Assembly: GCA_016490735.1 (NCBI GenBank)
Contig: JAEMWC010001646.1
Span: 1-64,000, forward strand
Direction of reading: 5' to 3'
DNA length: 64,000 nucleotides
DNA from: Pachyseris speciosa
Lineage: Eukaryota; Cnidaria; Anthozoa; Scleractinia; Pachyseridae
Positions 41,632 through 52,170 of this stretch are shown here, piece by piece. The first letter of the stretch is position 1. Every line of letters starts with the position of its first letter. The notes under the pieces were generated by a model. It saw nothing but the letters and a program-made list of their open reading frames with translations, was not told the origin of the DNA and did no database searches. Made by a program: the position numbers and the translations under genes.

Positions 41632-42450
41632 TCAATTTCTCAAAGCATCTTTAAATGTTGGCATCCTAAAGGTATACACGAATGGGTTCACCATGGAATT
41701 TGCCAGATGAAGAGCGTTCACCAACCACACGACAACAGGAGGAAAACACACTGGGCATAACTCTATTACAATATACACAGCAAAAGCCGGCAGCCAAAAC
41801 ACAAGGGACACACCAATAACTACGAATACTGTCCTTGAAAATCGCAAATTGTGTTCGGTAGACCGAACGTTGTGGGATGTTGTTTCAGTGGGTGGACTGT
41901 TCAATCTACTGCGTATTTTAAGATAACTTCCGATAATAACCAACAAAGAGATAAAAAGACAAGAATGGATGGTGACATAAACATAAGCTCTGTCCACCTT
42001 TTCGTAATACATCGATAATACAGACCATCCACCCATACACAAACCAACCAACCACACCATAAGAATGCCACAAACGTAAATCCGAGTTCTTATTACGCGA
42101 TGGCGGAGTGGGTATAATACAGCGAAAACCCTTTCTAGCGAAATGAGAGAGAGGAAAAGTACCGAAGAAGTCGATGCAAAAAGTTGAAGAGCTGACGAGG
42201 GATTGTTTTTACTTGCCTCTCGTCCTCTCAGTCCTTCCATTTTAGGAATTTTCTCGAAAGCCAAGACTATCGGTTCTGCTACTCCCATAAGTAAATCCGC
42301 GACTGCAAGGTTAATCAGGAGAAAGCAAGTTCGTTTTTGATGGAGTTTCTGTGTCCAAAAGACAAAAATTGCGAAAGCATTTCCACTAATGATAAAGGCT
42401 GACTCAACTGCATAGAAAACGATGAACGTGATCACCGTTGGATGAAGCAT
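41632..42450 (-). CDS. Class A GPCR copy E, truncated tail
   Basis: A 272-residue frame covering all seven helices: ISGNAFAIFVFW, LLINLAVADLLMGVAEPIVL, FLSLISLERVFAVLYPLRHR, VIGVSLVFWLPAFAVYIV and MVNPFVYTFRMPTFKDAL. It then ends R-N-stop. Compared with copy D, one A is missing in the codons for Leu-Lys-Lys, shifting the frame into an immediate TGA. The lost part is the end of helix 8 and the cytoplasmic tail; the 3' homology continues out of frame past the stop. The start ATG at 42,450 aligns with B and D. It could be a functional receptor with a clipped tail or an early pseudogene. Confidence 0.85.
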   Translation of the reverse strand: MLHPTVITFIVFYAVESAFIISGNAFAIFVFWTQKLHQKRTCFLLINLAVADLLMGVAEPIVLAFEKIPKMEGLRGREASKNNPSSALQLFASTSSVLFLSLISLERVFAVLYPLRHRVIRTRIYVCGILMVWLVGLCMGGWSVLSMYYEKVDRAYVYVTIHSCLFISLLVIIGSYLKIRSRLNSPPTETTSHNVRSTEHNLRFSRTVFVVIGVSLVFWLPAFAVYIVIELCPVCFPPVVVWLVNALHLANSMVNPFVYTFRMPTFKDALRN

Positions 42451-43332
42451 ATTTTGATCAGTTGTTGGTTCATCGTCTTTTACGTTCTTCCTTTTTGCTC
42501 GTTGCCAAAGTAGATCGAGCGTGTCCTCTGCGTCTCTAAAAGGTGGTCTAATACTTTTTGTTCATTTAAACGACGTGCGGCACTATTTGTATGAAAAAGT
42601 TATCCTTGCTAGCGACTTTTAAAGGCGGAAAATATCTTTCGTTGATCTTTAATCCGGTTACGTGTTAGCGATCGAATATCAAGCTGATTAATTCTGTTCT
42701 GAATAATAAAATAATGCGTCAGTTTCATCAAACGACTGGCAGATTACTTTTGAAGTAATTCACACAGGAGAAAAGGTTTGTTCCCAAGGGAATGAAAGAG
42801 AGGAATACATGTGCAGTATGCAGTTTAGAAAAAGCAAAGCAAATACTTTATGGTGGCAACGACGTTATAATAGCTAATAAAGCATCTCGATTATGAAATA
42901 TTGAAATTGTATTAATTAACCTCACAAATTCCTTGAAATGCTCTTTATTGATATTGCACAACTTGGCCATGCGCACCCCACGCAGTTAATAACTTCAGGA
43001 AAGGAGGCAGGCGTTTAGGCACATCAAGCTGCAAGCTGTAAACTGCATGAAGCCTTATTTAATTGTTTACCTAAGTATATCAGTGCCTGCCGACTTTATG
43101 CAAGCGAGGGATACGTTTGGTGTTTCCAAATCATTATTGATAATGCAAAAAACGGACCGATTTAACTTTCAGGATACTTCTAGGAACATTGTTAACAAAA
43201 TAAATGCCTCCCCCAGTAAATGTTCACACTTTTTTGGCAGAACATTGTTAGAGATATTTGTTATCCGCAAGCAACGTTAGTTTTAGTTTTCCATTCATTG
43301 AACCAGCTGTGAGTCAATAAACACACACATAA

Positions 43333-43627
43333 CTGTAGGTGGTGGGATAAGGGAAATGTTCTCTTTTGTATTCTGATATAACTTCATTGGCTTGAAAGTG
43401 ATATTTTAACTTGCAGCAATTTCTTTTCGTCCTACATTTCCTTCAAAAGTTTAAATATCGCTCACTATCTGAATGATGCTTATGAACTGCAGGACACAGA
43501 AAGGAAATCCTTAATGAGTGGGAACACGAGGTTTTACCAGGATTTACTCTCCATTTGAGGGGGAAATATACTCAATACGGTTTCATATTCGGGGAGATCC
43601 ACCTAAAGCCTGCTAATAAATCAAGAT
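43333..43627. repeat. ~295-bp extra segment relative to the paralogous region
   Basis: In the 30.1-kb copy, acacacatgac is followed directly by ctatttatcagagcc. Here acacacataac is followed by about 295 bp of unrelated DNA before agatttatcagagcc. No terminal inverted repeat is apparent; either an insertion here or a deletion at 30.12 kb. Confidence 0.6.
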
Positions 43628-43710
43628 TTATCAGAGCCTTTCTTTCTGCGCATGGCTTGCAATTCCATCCATCAGTTTCATGTTGACTTTTAGTAGCCCA
43701 CAAGCTTTAA

Positions 43711-43912
43711 AGCCCTGGCCCAAACGGAGTCGCAAGAAGACGCAAGTTTTCAACTTGCATCTACTTGCGACTCCATTTGGCCAGGGCTTGCATGCACTTA
43801 AGTTGACTTGCGATGACTTGCGCTCACTTTGGTCGAGTATGTTTGGCCACCCAACGCAAGTCTCTACGCAAGTTTAACTTGCTTCTACTTGCGAGTCCGT
43901 TTGGCCAAGGCT
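43711..43912. mobile_element. MITE, 202 bp, with paralogous empty site
   Basis: Ends AGCCCTGGCCCAAACGGAGT on the left, and on the right read inward AGCCTTGGCCAAACGGACTC; both continue gcaag. The words acttgc and gcaagt recur throughout. The paralog at 30,209-30,225 reads aagctttaagagttagagtg without an insert; here the flanks are aagctttaa and caagagttagagtg. A three-base duplication (TAA/CAA) is likely. Confidence 0.85.
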
Positions 43913-44571
43913 CAAGAGTTAGAGTGACTATCAACATCGCATGGTATCCGAGAAACGGTACAAAATTTGCATTACTATTAAACGAGACAAATGGCACGAA
44001 CAGTACACCATACCTGCACGTACCGCACTATTCACTGAGTCAACCAAACCTTTAAACATGGGATATTAAGATGTATTTCCCTGCTAAATTCGATGATTTA
44101 TAACGTTAGTGCATTTATTTGATTAAATGTTAGAAGCACAAGGATGACAGGATCCTTAACAATATTCATTTTTTTGCAAACATTTGCCAAGACAATGTTG
44201 CAGTAATATCTGTTATTAGCTATCCGTAATTATAAGTTAGCAGGTGCGCATTTGTGATATGTACTCAGTGGCCACATAGAATAATAAATAGTTTGCATTA
44301 AATAAGTGTCTGTCACGATTTCGCCGTGAAATATTAATCACATAAAAAAAAAAAAGCAATATTCCTCGTGTCTTGGAAATTTTGAACGGATAAGTTTTAC
44401 TTGAAAATGGCAACTAAAGAGGTCTACGAGACTTAATTGACCGTTAAAGCTTCAAAGTGAACGTCCCATTTGAAGTTACTATCATATTATTATATAGTAA
44501 GGATCAAGCAAGGACCTAACCATTTTCAACCAGCCCTGAACCTCTTGATCTATCTTAACTGATCGTCTTAA

Positions 44572-44765
44572 TGGCCCTTTGCAGGATGTCAGTCACGTGG
44601 TACAATAACGCCATGCTGGGACGCAAGCAACCCACTGGGACAAGACAAACAAAGAAAATTACCATTTAAAATCATGTAAGCTCTTTGTTTGTCTAGTCCC
44701 AGTGGGCTGTTTGCGTCCCAGCATGAAGTTTTTGTACCACGTGACTGACATCTGACAAGGGCCCA
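44572..44765. mobile_element. Fold-back MITE, 194 bp, TTAA duplication
   Basis: Arms of about 85 bp: tggccctttgcaggatgtca, gtcacgtggtac, catgctgggacgcaa, cccactgggac and agacaaacaaag are mirrored on the right. TTAA flanks both sides (44,568-44,571; 44,766-44,769). The loop is only about 25 bp, so the whole element is a hairpin. Confidence 0.82.
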
Positions 44766-45059
44766 TTAATACACACTGGGCCTCTGCAGCAGTTCTGAGA
44801 CTTTTTTTTCGTGAAAGGATGAGAAGCCTGCACACCAACACACTGCACAACTAGCAGCGCCATCCTAGTGCTTAACCCAAACTGTTAACCTTTTTAGATG
44901 AGAGTTATCACAGGTTAAAGTGATAATGAAAGATCTCAACTCACCAAAAACCCATTGAAGTGGTGCGCATCAAAATTGGATGGGTATAACTTAGCTTTAA
45001 CGTTAGAGGTTTGATGTTCATAAGTCCCTACGTATAATCTGTCTCCATTTATTTGCCAG

Positions 45060-46034
45060 CTTCTTCAGTACTTTTTTTGCCCCTTTATCCATAAACCACA
45101 ACCACTACAGCTCCTACCGTTACAAAGGCGAACGAGAATAAAAAGATATTTAATTAATTATAAGAACAGGAAAAATAGATCTTCGCGGCAAGGCTGCACT
45201 GAAGATCGATTATTCACTTAAAGATGATAAAGGAGTTCTTCATCTGTCCTGGGACGGATCATATTTAATGCTCATAATAGTAGAAGATCTATGGCATTTG
45301 GCTCTTCCCGGAGGCTAATCGCTCAGACAGAGTAAATAATCGCTAGAAACTTCATACCGAGAAAGCATGACACTAAAGATCCATACACTTTATTGAAATT
45401 ATTTAACGATGAAGATGATTGTCTTCCTAAAAAAATTGATTGTTGCTAAAATATCTGCTGGATTTATGACATTTATGGAACGAAATTTTACCTCCTGTTA
45501 TTGTAAATTATCATGTTACTGTAAATTATCTTATTTTCTTGTAATAAGTCTAAAGATGCAGTTATAATCTGTACTTGAATTATTTTTAATTACCTTTTGT
45601 AATTTGTGCTATTTTCCTTCTGTGTTTTTAACATCCTTTTGACCCACCCGACTCGACTGGCCTTCGCTACCTTCGGTTGGGTACTTTTTATCTGTCAAAT
45701 GTTGGTGTTGTTGCAAATAAATAAATAACACTCTTCGTGTGGCTCCAGGTGATACACTGGCGGGTAGTACCAGAGATAACTGCACAAACGCACGACTTGA
45801 GGTGTCCTAACAACGTCAGTTGTAAAGGAGGCTCTGCTCTTCCCTAGAGCTACTAATATCCGTCATGCATGCTTCACCATCAAAACCCAACATATTGGGG
45901 TGCTCTTATATTCATTTTCATTTCTCATAAAACCCTTTAATTTAACTGTTAACCACATGCTGTGGAGAAGCCGGCTAGGCTTTCTTCATCGTTAGGCCAG
46001 GTTTGGATAGATGCGACATATCTAACGGTGAGGA
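45060..46034. repeat. 3' flank of GPCR F, inverted copy of 31.3-31.75 kb
   Basis: Reverse complement of the C flank over 45,100-45,260 and near 45,890-45,940. It also matches the A flank at 45,740-45,850 (ggctccaggt, acactggcg, cgcacgacttg). No gene. Confidence 0.8.
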
Positions 46035-46555
46035 TTCCACTATTCATTTGGGGAGTTACGGCTTTTGCGACATATTTTCTTCAAAGCGTCTTTACATGAT
46101 GGTATCCTAAGTGCGCTCACAAATGGGTTTACCATAGCATTTCCCGAATGCAGAACATTCACGCACCAAACCTCAGGGTGGGAAAATACTGTGGCCAAGA
46201 GCCCACTGGCACTTTTCACAATTAAGAAACATCAGCAGTCAAACATCAGCGAGACAGCAATTACAATGAACGCTGTTCTTGAAATTCGTAAGCACATAAA
46301 TAAGGCCAAGGAGAAACAGCGATATACTCCACGCAAGGGGTTGAAATTTTAACGACGGATTTTTTATCCTTCTACCTCAATCATGACTCGGAACTTTCTC
46401 AGTATGTAGTACGATGTCTTTTGCTATTCCTACAAGCAAATGAAGCGACTGATAGATTGATCAGGATAAACAAGTTCTCTTTTTTTTTGTTTGGGCATCC
46501 GTTTCCAGAAAAGAAAAATTGAGAACGAATTTCCCATAATGATAAAAACTGCGAT
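46035..46555 (-). pseudogene. GPCR copy F, decayed, shares deletion with C
   Basis: The minus strand holds TM1 (VFIIMGNSFSIFLFWKRMPK), a degraded TM2, LFLLGLI joined by the same ttatttatgtgcttac bridge to RISRTAFIVIAVSLM, then after loss of part of TM6 the phrase VWCVNVLHSGNAMVNPFVSA and a tail KDALKKICRKSR. The TM3-TM6 deletion joint is identical to that in C, so both derive from one already broken copy. F lacks the 300-bp MITE found in C. Several stops and shifts are present. Confidence 0.82.
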
Positions 46556-46579
46556 CTCTCGATCTTTGCCAATTACCGT

Positions 46580-47537
46580 GTCCTTTCAATGGGCCTTCCT
46601 TGCTGGGCTTTCTTCGCCTTTTGCAGCGCTCTTTACAGATTCCAGTTACGTAGTGTTCAAATTAGATTTTCAAAATCAATATCGCGTTCGTTGAGTTATG
46701 TTATTTAATTAATCTGTGGCATTTTATCACAATTAGCTAGGCTAATGCCCCTTGATACTGCTAGAAACTTTCTTGTTGTTATCATTTTGTTCACTGGTGT
46801 AGCATTCCCATTTTCCAAGAGCCTCGCAGATAGTACAACTACGGTGAAAACATCATGTTGATTTTTGCATAGGGTCTTAGTAACTGGATCATGTTCAACT
46901 GATCAACGACCGAAACCTAAAAATGTAGTCCACAAATATCGCCGATAAAAAGAACCTATCGCTTGATGCAGAAAAAGACCTCTGGATATAAGTGAGGAAA
47001 GCAAGGGTTTAGTCTTCAAAAACTGAAAGACAACCTTATACACTGAATAAGAATTATCGTGATCGTTTATTTATTGGAATCTCGCTTCCCACAACACACA
47101 AGAAAGGAAAGCGTAATAATAACATCCAAGATTTAACTCTGTTCGCGCTCAAACATAATCAATACATTGAGCAGAAACACGGAAAAATCACCACTCGGGC
47201 AACGCACCTCGCTAAATATCGAGCAAATTTTACCTGTTTCCGATTTCTCAAAAAGGCATCAATTTGCCGCGTCACAGCAAACATAAAATAGGAAGGAAAT
47301 TATTTCTTTTCGAGAAAGTTCTTCATTTGTGTAAGTGCACATTCAAATTAGCTCAGTAGCCACCTTGAAAGGTCTTTTATTTAATTTAGTTAAACACCGA
47401 ATAAGTTTCCTTCCATTGATTCTATTACATGCGTCAGGTGGTTTAGATTTGCCTCTCATTCAGGGGAAACGTCTCAATAGGTCTTTCGCAACTACTAATG
47501 TTAAACGTGACAAATGGCACCAATATTTAAACAATCA
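46580..47537. repeat. 5' flank of GPCR F, direct copy of 33.1-35.46 kb
   Basis: The two match in order, but this copy lacks about 1.3 kb present at 33,360-34,690. That missing block contains the A-type 5' flank and a MITE. Ends where the Harbinger-like element begins. Confidence 0.75.
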
Positions 47538-48449
47538 GGCCCGGTTCAAACGTCGAACTTTTCATGTACCGAACCTAATACCTATTTGGGTCGACCCAAA
47601 TAATTAAGTTCGGCAGTTGATTCAAACGTCGAACCCAATTAAGTCGAACTTAATTGCAAAAGTGAACAATAACTCTTTTGTGGTCATCCGTTAATGGTTG
47701 GCAAAATGGCGGTAAAAAATGCGGGACAGACAAAATGAAAAGCAAAATGAAAATGAAATAAATGAAGTGCTTGTTTTCTTTCAAATGAAGGTGACTTATG
47801 ATTCAGTTAGAGATAAACAACCTCACTGCCGAAAAACCAAGTTTTAAATTTGGCTTTCTTTTTGTTATTGCTAATGTTCCAAAGGAAAGTCACTATTCAT
47901 CGTCCAGTTCGTTTTTGTCATTGTCTAACAAGAAATACTGGCTGGTGGAAAAATGTTTGCAATACCTATTCGGAGAAACATTTAATGTCATCCTAAACCG
48001 AATTGAACCCTTCCCTATTCGGCAAGAACCGATACCGCCAACATTTTCAAATGCAGAGCATACCATGCAAAAGTACTCCTTACATATTAAACATGTATAT
48101 TTCGTGGTTTCTAATCAAGAGGAACACGAACTGCTCTCTTTTCTCGTCGTGTCGTGCGCATTCAAGCCTTTTGCGCACGGCATGTATGTAAATCGTGCAG
48201 AATTGTGGGTAAAGATAACTTATTTAATGTATACGTAATGTATGTATTACATTCGGCACATGAAAAGTTCGACGTCTGAATCGGTGTCGACCTTTTGCCG
48301 TTCTATTCGACTGACCCAGTCGGATAGAACGGTAGTGTCGACCCAAATACAAATCTCTCGATCATAATTGATTCATACGTCGAATTTTTCATGTACTTAA
48401 TACCGAAATTAGGTTCGGTACATGAAAAGATCGACGTTTGAACCGGGCC
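47538..48449. mobile_element. PIF/Harbinger-like element, 912 bp
   Basis: Ends GGCCCGGTTCAAACGTCGAA on the left, and on the right read inward GGCCCGGTTCAAACGTCGAT. Both continue cttttcatgtaccgaaccta. TCA flanks both sides (47,535-47,537; 48,450-48,452). The ends contain nested copies of the motif (gattcaaacgtcgaaccc near 47,620; gaaaagttcgacgtctgaat near 48,260). It holds one open frame of 146 codons, listed separately. Confidence 0.85.
47798..48238 (+). CDS. Unknown 146-residue protein inside the Harbinger-like element
   Basis: I do not recognise this frame. It reads MIQLEINNLTAEKPSFKFGF at the start and CAFKPFAHGMYVNRAELWVK near the end, with normal amino-acid composition, a serine cluster (SYSSSSSFLSL-like) and no zinc-finger or DDE motif. 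It is the longest frame in the element and fills its middle. It could be a remnant of the Myb-like second protein of Harbinger elements, but I see no Trp-spaced Myb repeat. An upstream in-frame ATG is absent, so the start at 47,798 is chosen only as the first Met. Coding status is uncertain. Confidence 0.35.
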   Translation: MIQLEINNLTAEKPSFKFGFLFVIANVPKESHYSSSSSFLSLSNKKYWLVEKCLQYLFGETFNVILNRIEPFPIRQEPIPPTFSNAEHTMQKYSLHIKHVYFVVSNQEEHELLSFLVVSCAFKPFAHGMYVNRAELWVKITYLMYT

Positions 48450-48559
48450 TCAGTTTGCGAAATCGCACGGAATGACGCCTGATAATCAGCAGACGAATTT
48501 CGAAAAATAAACGTATCCGTTGCGCTAATAAGGCACGTACTGACATATTAAGTCAATAA

Positions 48560-49469
48560 GCTAAGGTGAACACTTAAAATAAGGCTTGAAGCAATCTTAC
48601 AATATGACTCATAAATTGTCAAAAGAAGAAAGAAGATAGTAGGCACTCTCTTAAAGTCCCACCTGCCTTCTTTCCTGAAGTTATTTACTGCGTGGCCAGA
48701 GCATAGCCAGGTTGTGCAATGCCAAATATAGAGCATTTCAAGGAACATTTGTTAAAGCAATGTAAAGATTTTATAACGAGGTACTTTGTGAATAATCTGT
48801 TATCACGTCGTTGTGATGATAAGAAGCGGTGTATCTTTTGTGGTATGAAATTTACTTGGTATGAAATTATTTCAAACCAGAATGAAATTTATTTCCTTTG
48901 TCTCCTATGACGGAATAATTAAGGTTAGGAGACAATGGAAATAAATTTCAACTGGTAGGAAATTATACCACAGCATATCTGCTTTACTTTGTCTAAACAG
49001 CTTATTGCACATGTATTCCTCTCTGATTCTCTCGGAAACACACAACTCCGTTTCTCCTGCGTTAATTACTCAGTTGAAAGTAATTTGTTGGTCGTTAGAC
49101 AAAATTGACGCATTATTTTATCATTCACAACAGAATACAATACAATACTTTATTTCAAAATAACTTTTATGGTTGTTAAGAAAAAGGAAACCCAGAGGTT
49201 AACCCTATATCAAGGATCTCCTAGCAGAAGTAATCAACTTGAATATTCGATTGTTAACACCTAGCTGGTTTGCAGATCAACGAAAGATATTTTCTGAATT
49301 TGCAAGTTGCTTGTAAAGATGATCTTTCTCGTACAAATAGTGCTACTTTACGTTCAATTGAACACAAATTATTTGGAAATCTCTTCGAGACGCCAAGAAC
49401 GCGCTCGGTCAACTTTGGCAAGGAAAGAACACGAACATAACCAGCCGGGAAAGACGATAATTCAACCAC
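48560..49469. repeat. Inverted copy of the B/E receptor 5' region
   Basis: The reverse complement of 48,560-48,760 matches 42,935-43,000 and nearby (ccttgaaatgctct, gcacaacttggc, taataacttcagg). 49,050-49,135 inverted matches 29,435-29,510. 49,230-49,469 on the plus strand matches the leader of copy B (gaatattcgattg, agatcaacgaaa, caaatag). It leads straight into relic G. Confidence 0.75.
48838..48975. mobile_element. Small fold-back element
   Basis: ttgtggtatgaaatttac and aaatttatttcctttgtctc are mirrored by gagacaatggaaataaattt and ggaaattataccacag. About 138 bp; no clear target duplication. Confidence 0.6.
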
Positions 49470-49552
49470 TGATAAAAATGTGGTTCACCCAGCAGCTACT
49501 TTGTTCACTGCTGTGTATGCAGTTGAGTCAGCCTTTATCTCTATCAGCAGTG
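49470..49552 (+). pseudogene. GPCR copy G, TM1 remnant
   Basis: The plus strand reads DKNVVHPAATLFTAVYAVES then AFISISSG, matching the start of copy D (MVHLAATFFIALYVVESAFI). The start ATG has become GTG. Homology stops at about 49,552 and no TM2-TM7 sequence follows, so this is a breakpoint of the duplication. Confidence 0.75.
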
Positions 49553-50099
49553 GGGTGGATTAGCGAGGCATTTTAAAAACTGACTTCTTCATCCGGGAGC
49601 GTTTTTCAAATAGCCCAATTTACAGTTGTAGTTGAGAGCGAGGCTGTACTTGACCTTGTTTTGATGCAACCCTTTCCGCTTTCTTATGTGAATCATGTTC
49701 TCTTACTTACTAGTACTTTTCAGCATAATTTCGATAAGATATTTGTACTGACCGAAAGGTTACTCAAAGCATACTCCTTCTGGAGGTCATGGGTACAACC
49801 GAACAGACTCTCAAGGTCTAAGTATTTGTTTAATTGAGTTTGACAATACTACCTACATTAAGCTATATTATTCTGCTATAAATTCTGCATTGTACACATT
49901 TTAAAAGCGGGAGATCGGCTCGAAGAAAATGGCAGAGAAAAAATGTAATCGGAAGATAAGACACGTTAAAAAATACACGCTAAAAAAAGTTGAAGAAGAG
50001 TAAGTACGTAGTACAGAGTGAGAGAGCACTGTACAGGTTATATGCAGGTATAAATAATTATATATCAATCGTTCTGTCCCTCCGCCTGGCTGCTGCTGA

Positions 50100-51420
50100 T
50101 ATGTGGCCATGTGACGCATACTAACCACAGTCCTATGGTCACATGATTTATACCAATGATTTTGGGGTCTTCCTAACTTCGATCATGACGCACTATGATT
50201 ACGCGACATTTAGACGTAATGAAAGAATAAACAATTGGTTCATGCGTCAGCTTGCGCTCATAAAGAAGTGAAGCAAGGGGAAGTTTAGAGAGCACGAAAG
50301 ATGCGTACGCCTCGAGCAACTCTAGCTCCTTGAGCGCTCTCCAAACTGCCCAAGTGCTTCAATGAACTCACAGCTGACACAAAAACCAATTGTTCTATAA
50401 CATTTTCAACGCGGTAGTTTAAATATTCCATAAAGAGAAATTCACGCAGTAGGAATATGAAACACGCTCGGGCAATTGGATTTGACTGCAAGAATTTACC
50501 AGCTATGTTATAAAGATATATTGCTCATGGGAAACATACCCTTCAGCATTCACAAAATCTAGAATTTTACAGCACTTTCAAAAACAACAATGCACCCTCA
50601 ATTTACTCAGACATAACGAGAAAAAAAACTGTAATAGAAAACCTTTAGTGGAACTGAGAATGAGCAATCATAAACTTAAAATTGAAACCAGTAGATATGA
50701 TAATATACCGCTAAACTAGATCTGAGAGCCTTCCGTTTCGTTGTCCCAAGTATTCATATCAATTATAAATGACTTTTAAGATAAAATAGTTAATAGAATC
50801 CCGAACATTAAGCAGTTATCACTTACTTAAAATAATTGTAGAATTAATTATCAATAGCTGTAATGGTAATTTTATTAGCATGCAATTTATTTAGTTATTT
50901 TCTAAGGTTTGGATCTACAGCATACGAAAAACACTGTTTTCAATTTAGTTTGATCCTTATTCTCTTAGCATCTTGATTTACTTTTGCAAATGCTGCATGG
51001 TCATGCAAATAAAGCTTGTTGATTTATGGTGCATAATGCATACTTATGAATCTTCTAAATAGCACCCCTTCACCAGCCCCAGATTTTAAAGACTGGTGAA
51101 ACTTCTGTGCTTGGAAACAGCTTTTTAGGAGTTTTAACTCCTGAATTGGAGCACTGCAGCTAGTCTATTAGTCAATCAATATTTTGCACTTTCCCACCTT
51201 CTAGCTGATGATTATGATGTATGGTCGTGTGATGCACACTGGTGACAATCATATGGTCACATGATTTATACTTCTAATGACCATTATATGATCACATGAT
51301 GTATATTGATCAATCTATTATAGGGCCACAAAATTCACATTAAACATTATTTGGTCACATAATGCACACTTATCATTCTACATGCATTTTAAAATATAAT
51401 CACATGATTCATTCCAGAAA
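50100..51420. repeat. Dispersed degenerate repeats of tggtcacatgatttatac
   Basis: Copies or near copies lie at about 50,140, 51,245-51,275, 51,290-51,310, 51,350-51,370 and 51,395-51,415, with partners such as gtgatgcacact and ataatgcacactta. In the 51.2-51.4 kb part they are spaced roughly 40-50 bp apart, suggesting an old tandem array. Confidence 0.5.
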
Positions 51421-52023
51421 CTTTATTCTAAAGTCGCATGAATACATTGTACAGATTGTTATTATGGACTCATTATGGTTTCTACTGATGATTTGAGGCA
51501 ACATGTTAAATATTAATGACATAATATCCAGTAACAGACATTTGTCTTGTGATAAAGTCAGATGACACACAGTATCTGAAGTCACAATTGTGGCCATTCC
51601 ATATTATACTATCATAGGGTAATTTAATGAATGCTGAAGACTGTCTTCACACGACATGGAGCATATTGGTCCCTTATTATAAGGCCGTAGGATAAGCCTT
51701 CATGACCTAGCTAACGGACGCACAATGCACATTGCTCAACTTGCGTGATTTTTGTGGTTTGATGTATACTAGTGAACCTTAGGCAAGGTCTTGCTGTATA
51801 GTATTGACCTTATTACTGGTTATATGGTCAGCCTATCAATGACCAAACAGATGAAATGAGATGAAAATTGGAAATATGCAGGTGTCTTCCATCTTACTTC
51901 AAGATTCTTCAATTAAAAAATGCATATTTCATTTTTTGCAATTTTTGTCCGATTTTTTCGATAATCGTTGGAGTATAACCAAGCGACTGATCTGTTAAAC
52001 AAAAAAATAGAAACAATTCATAA

Positions 52024-52170
52024 TGGTAATTGAATTAAGTGGAGTGCAATTTGGTCTCAAATCATACGCGTGATTTCAAAATGGAAGGAATACGCAGCGC
52101 GAGTTCGATTTGAAATCGCAAATATTATTTCAGACCAAAATTGCACGATGAGAAGTTCAATTACCCCTTT
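52024..52170. mobile_element. Inverted-repeat element, ~145 bp
   Basis: Arms aattgaa.ta..tggagtgca and atttggtctcaaatcatacg are mirrored by atttgaaatcgcaaatatta, agaccaaaattgcac and gttcaatta. The middle contains gtgatttcaaaatggaa opposite gatttgaaatc. Confidence 0.65.
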
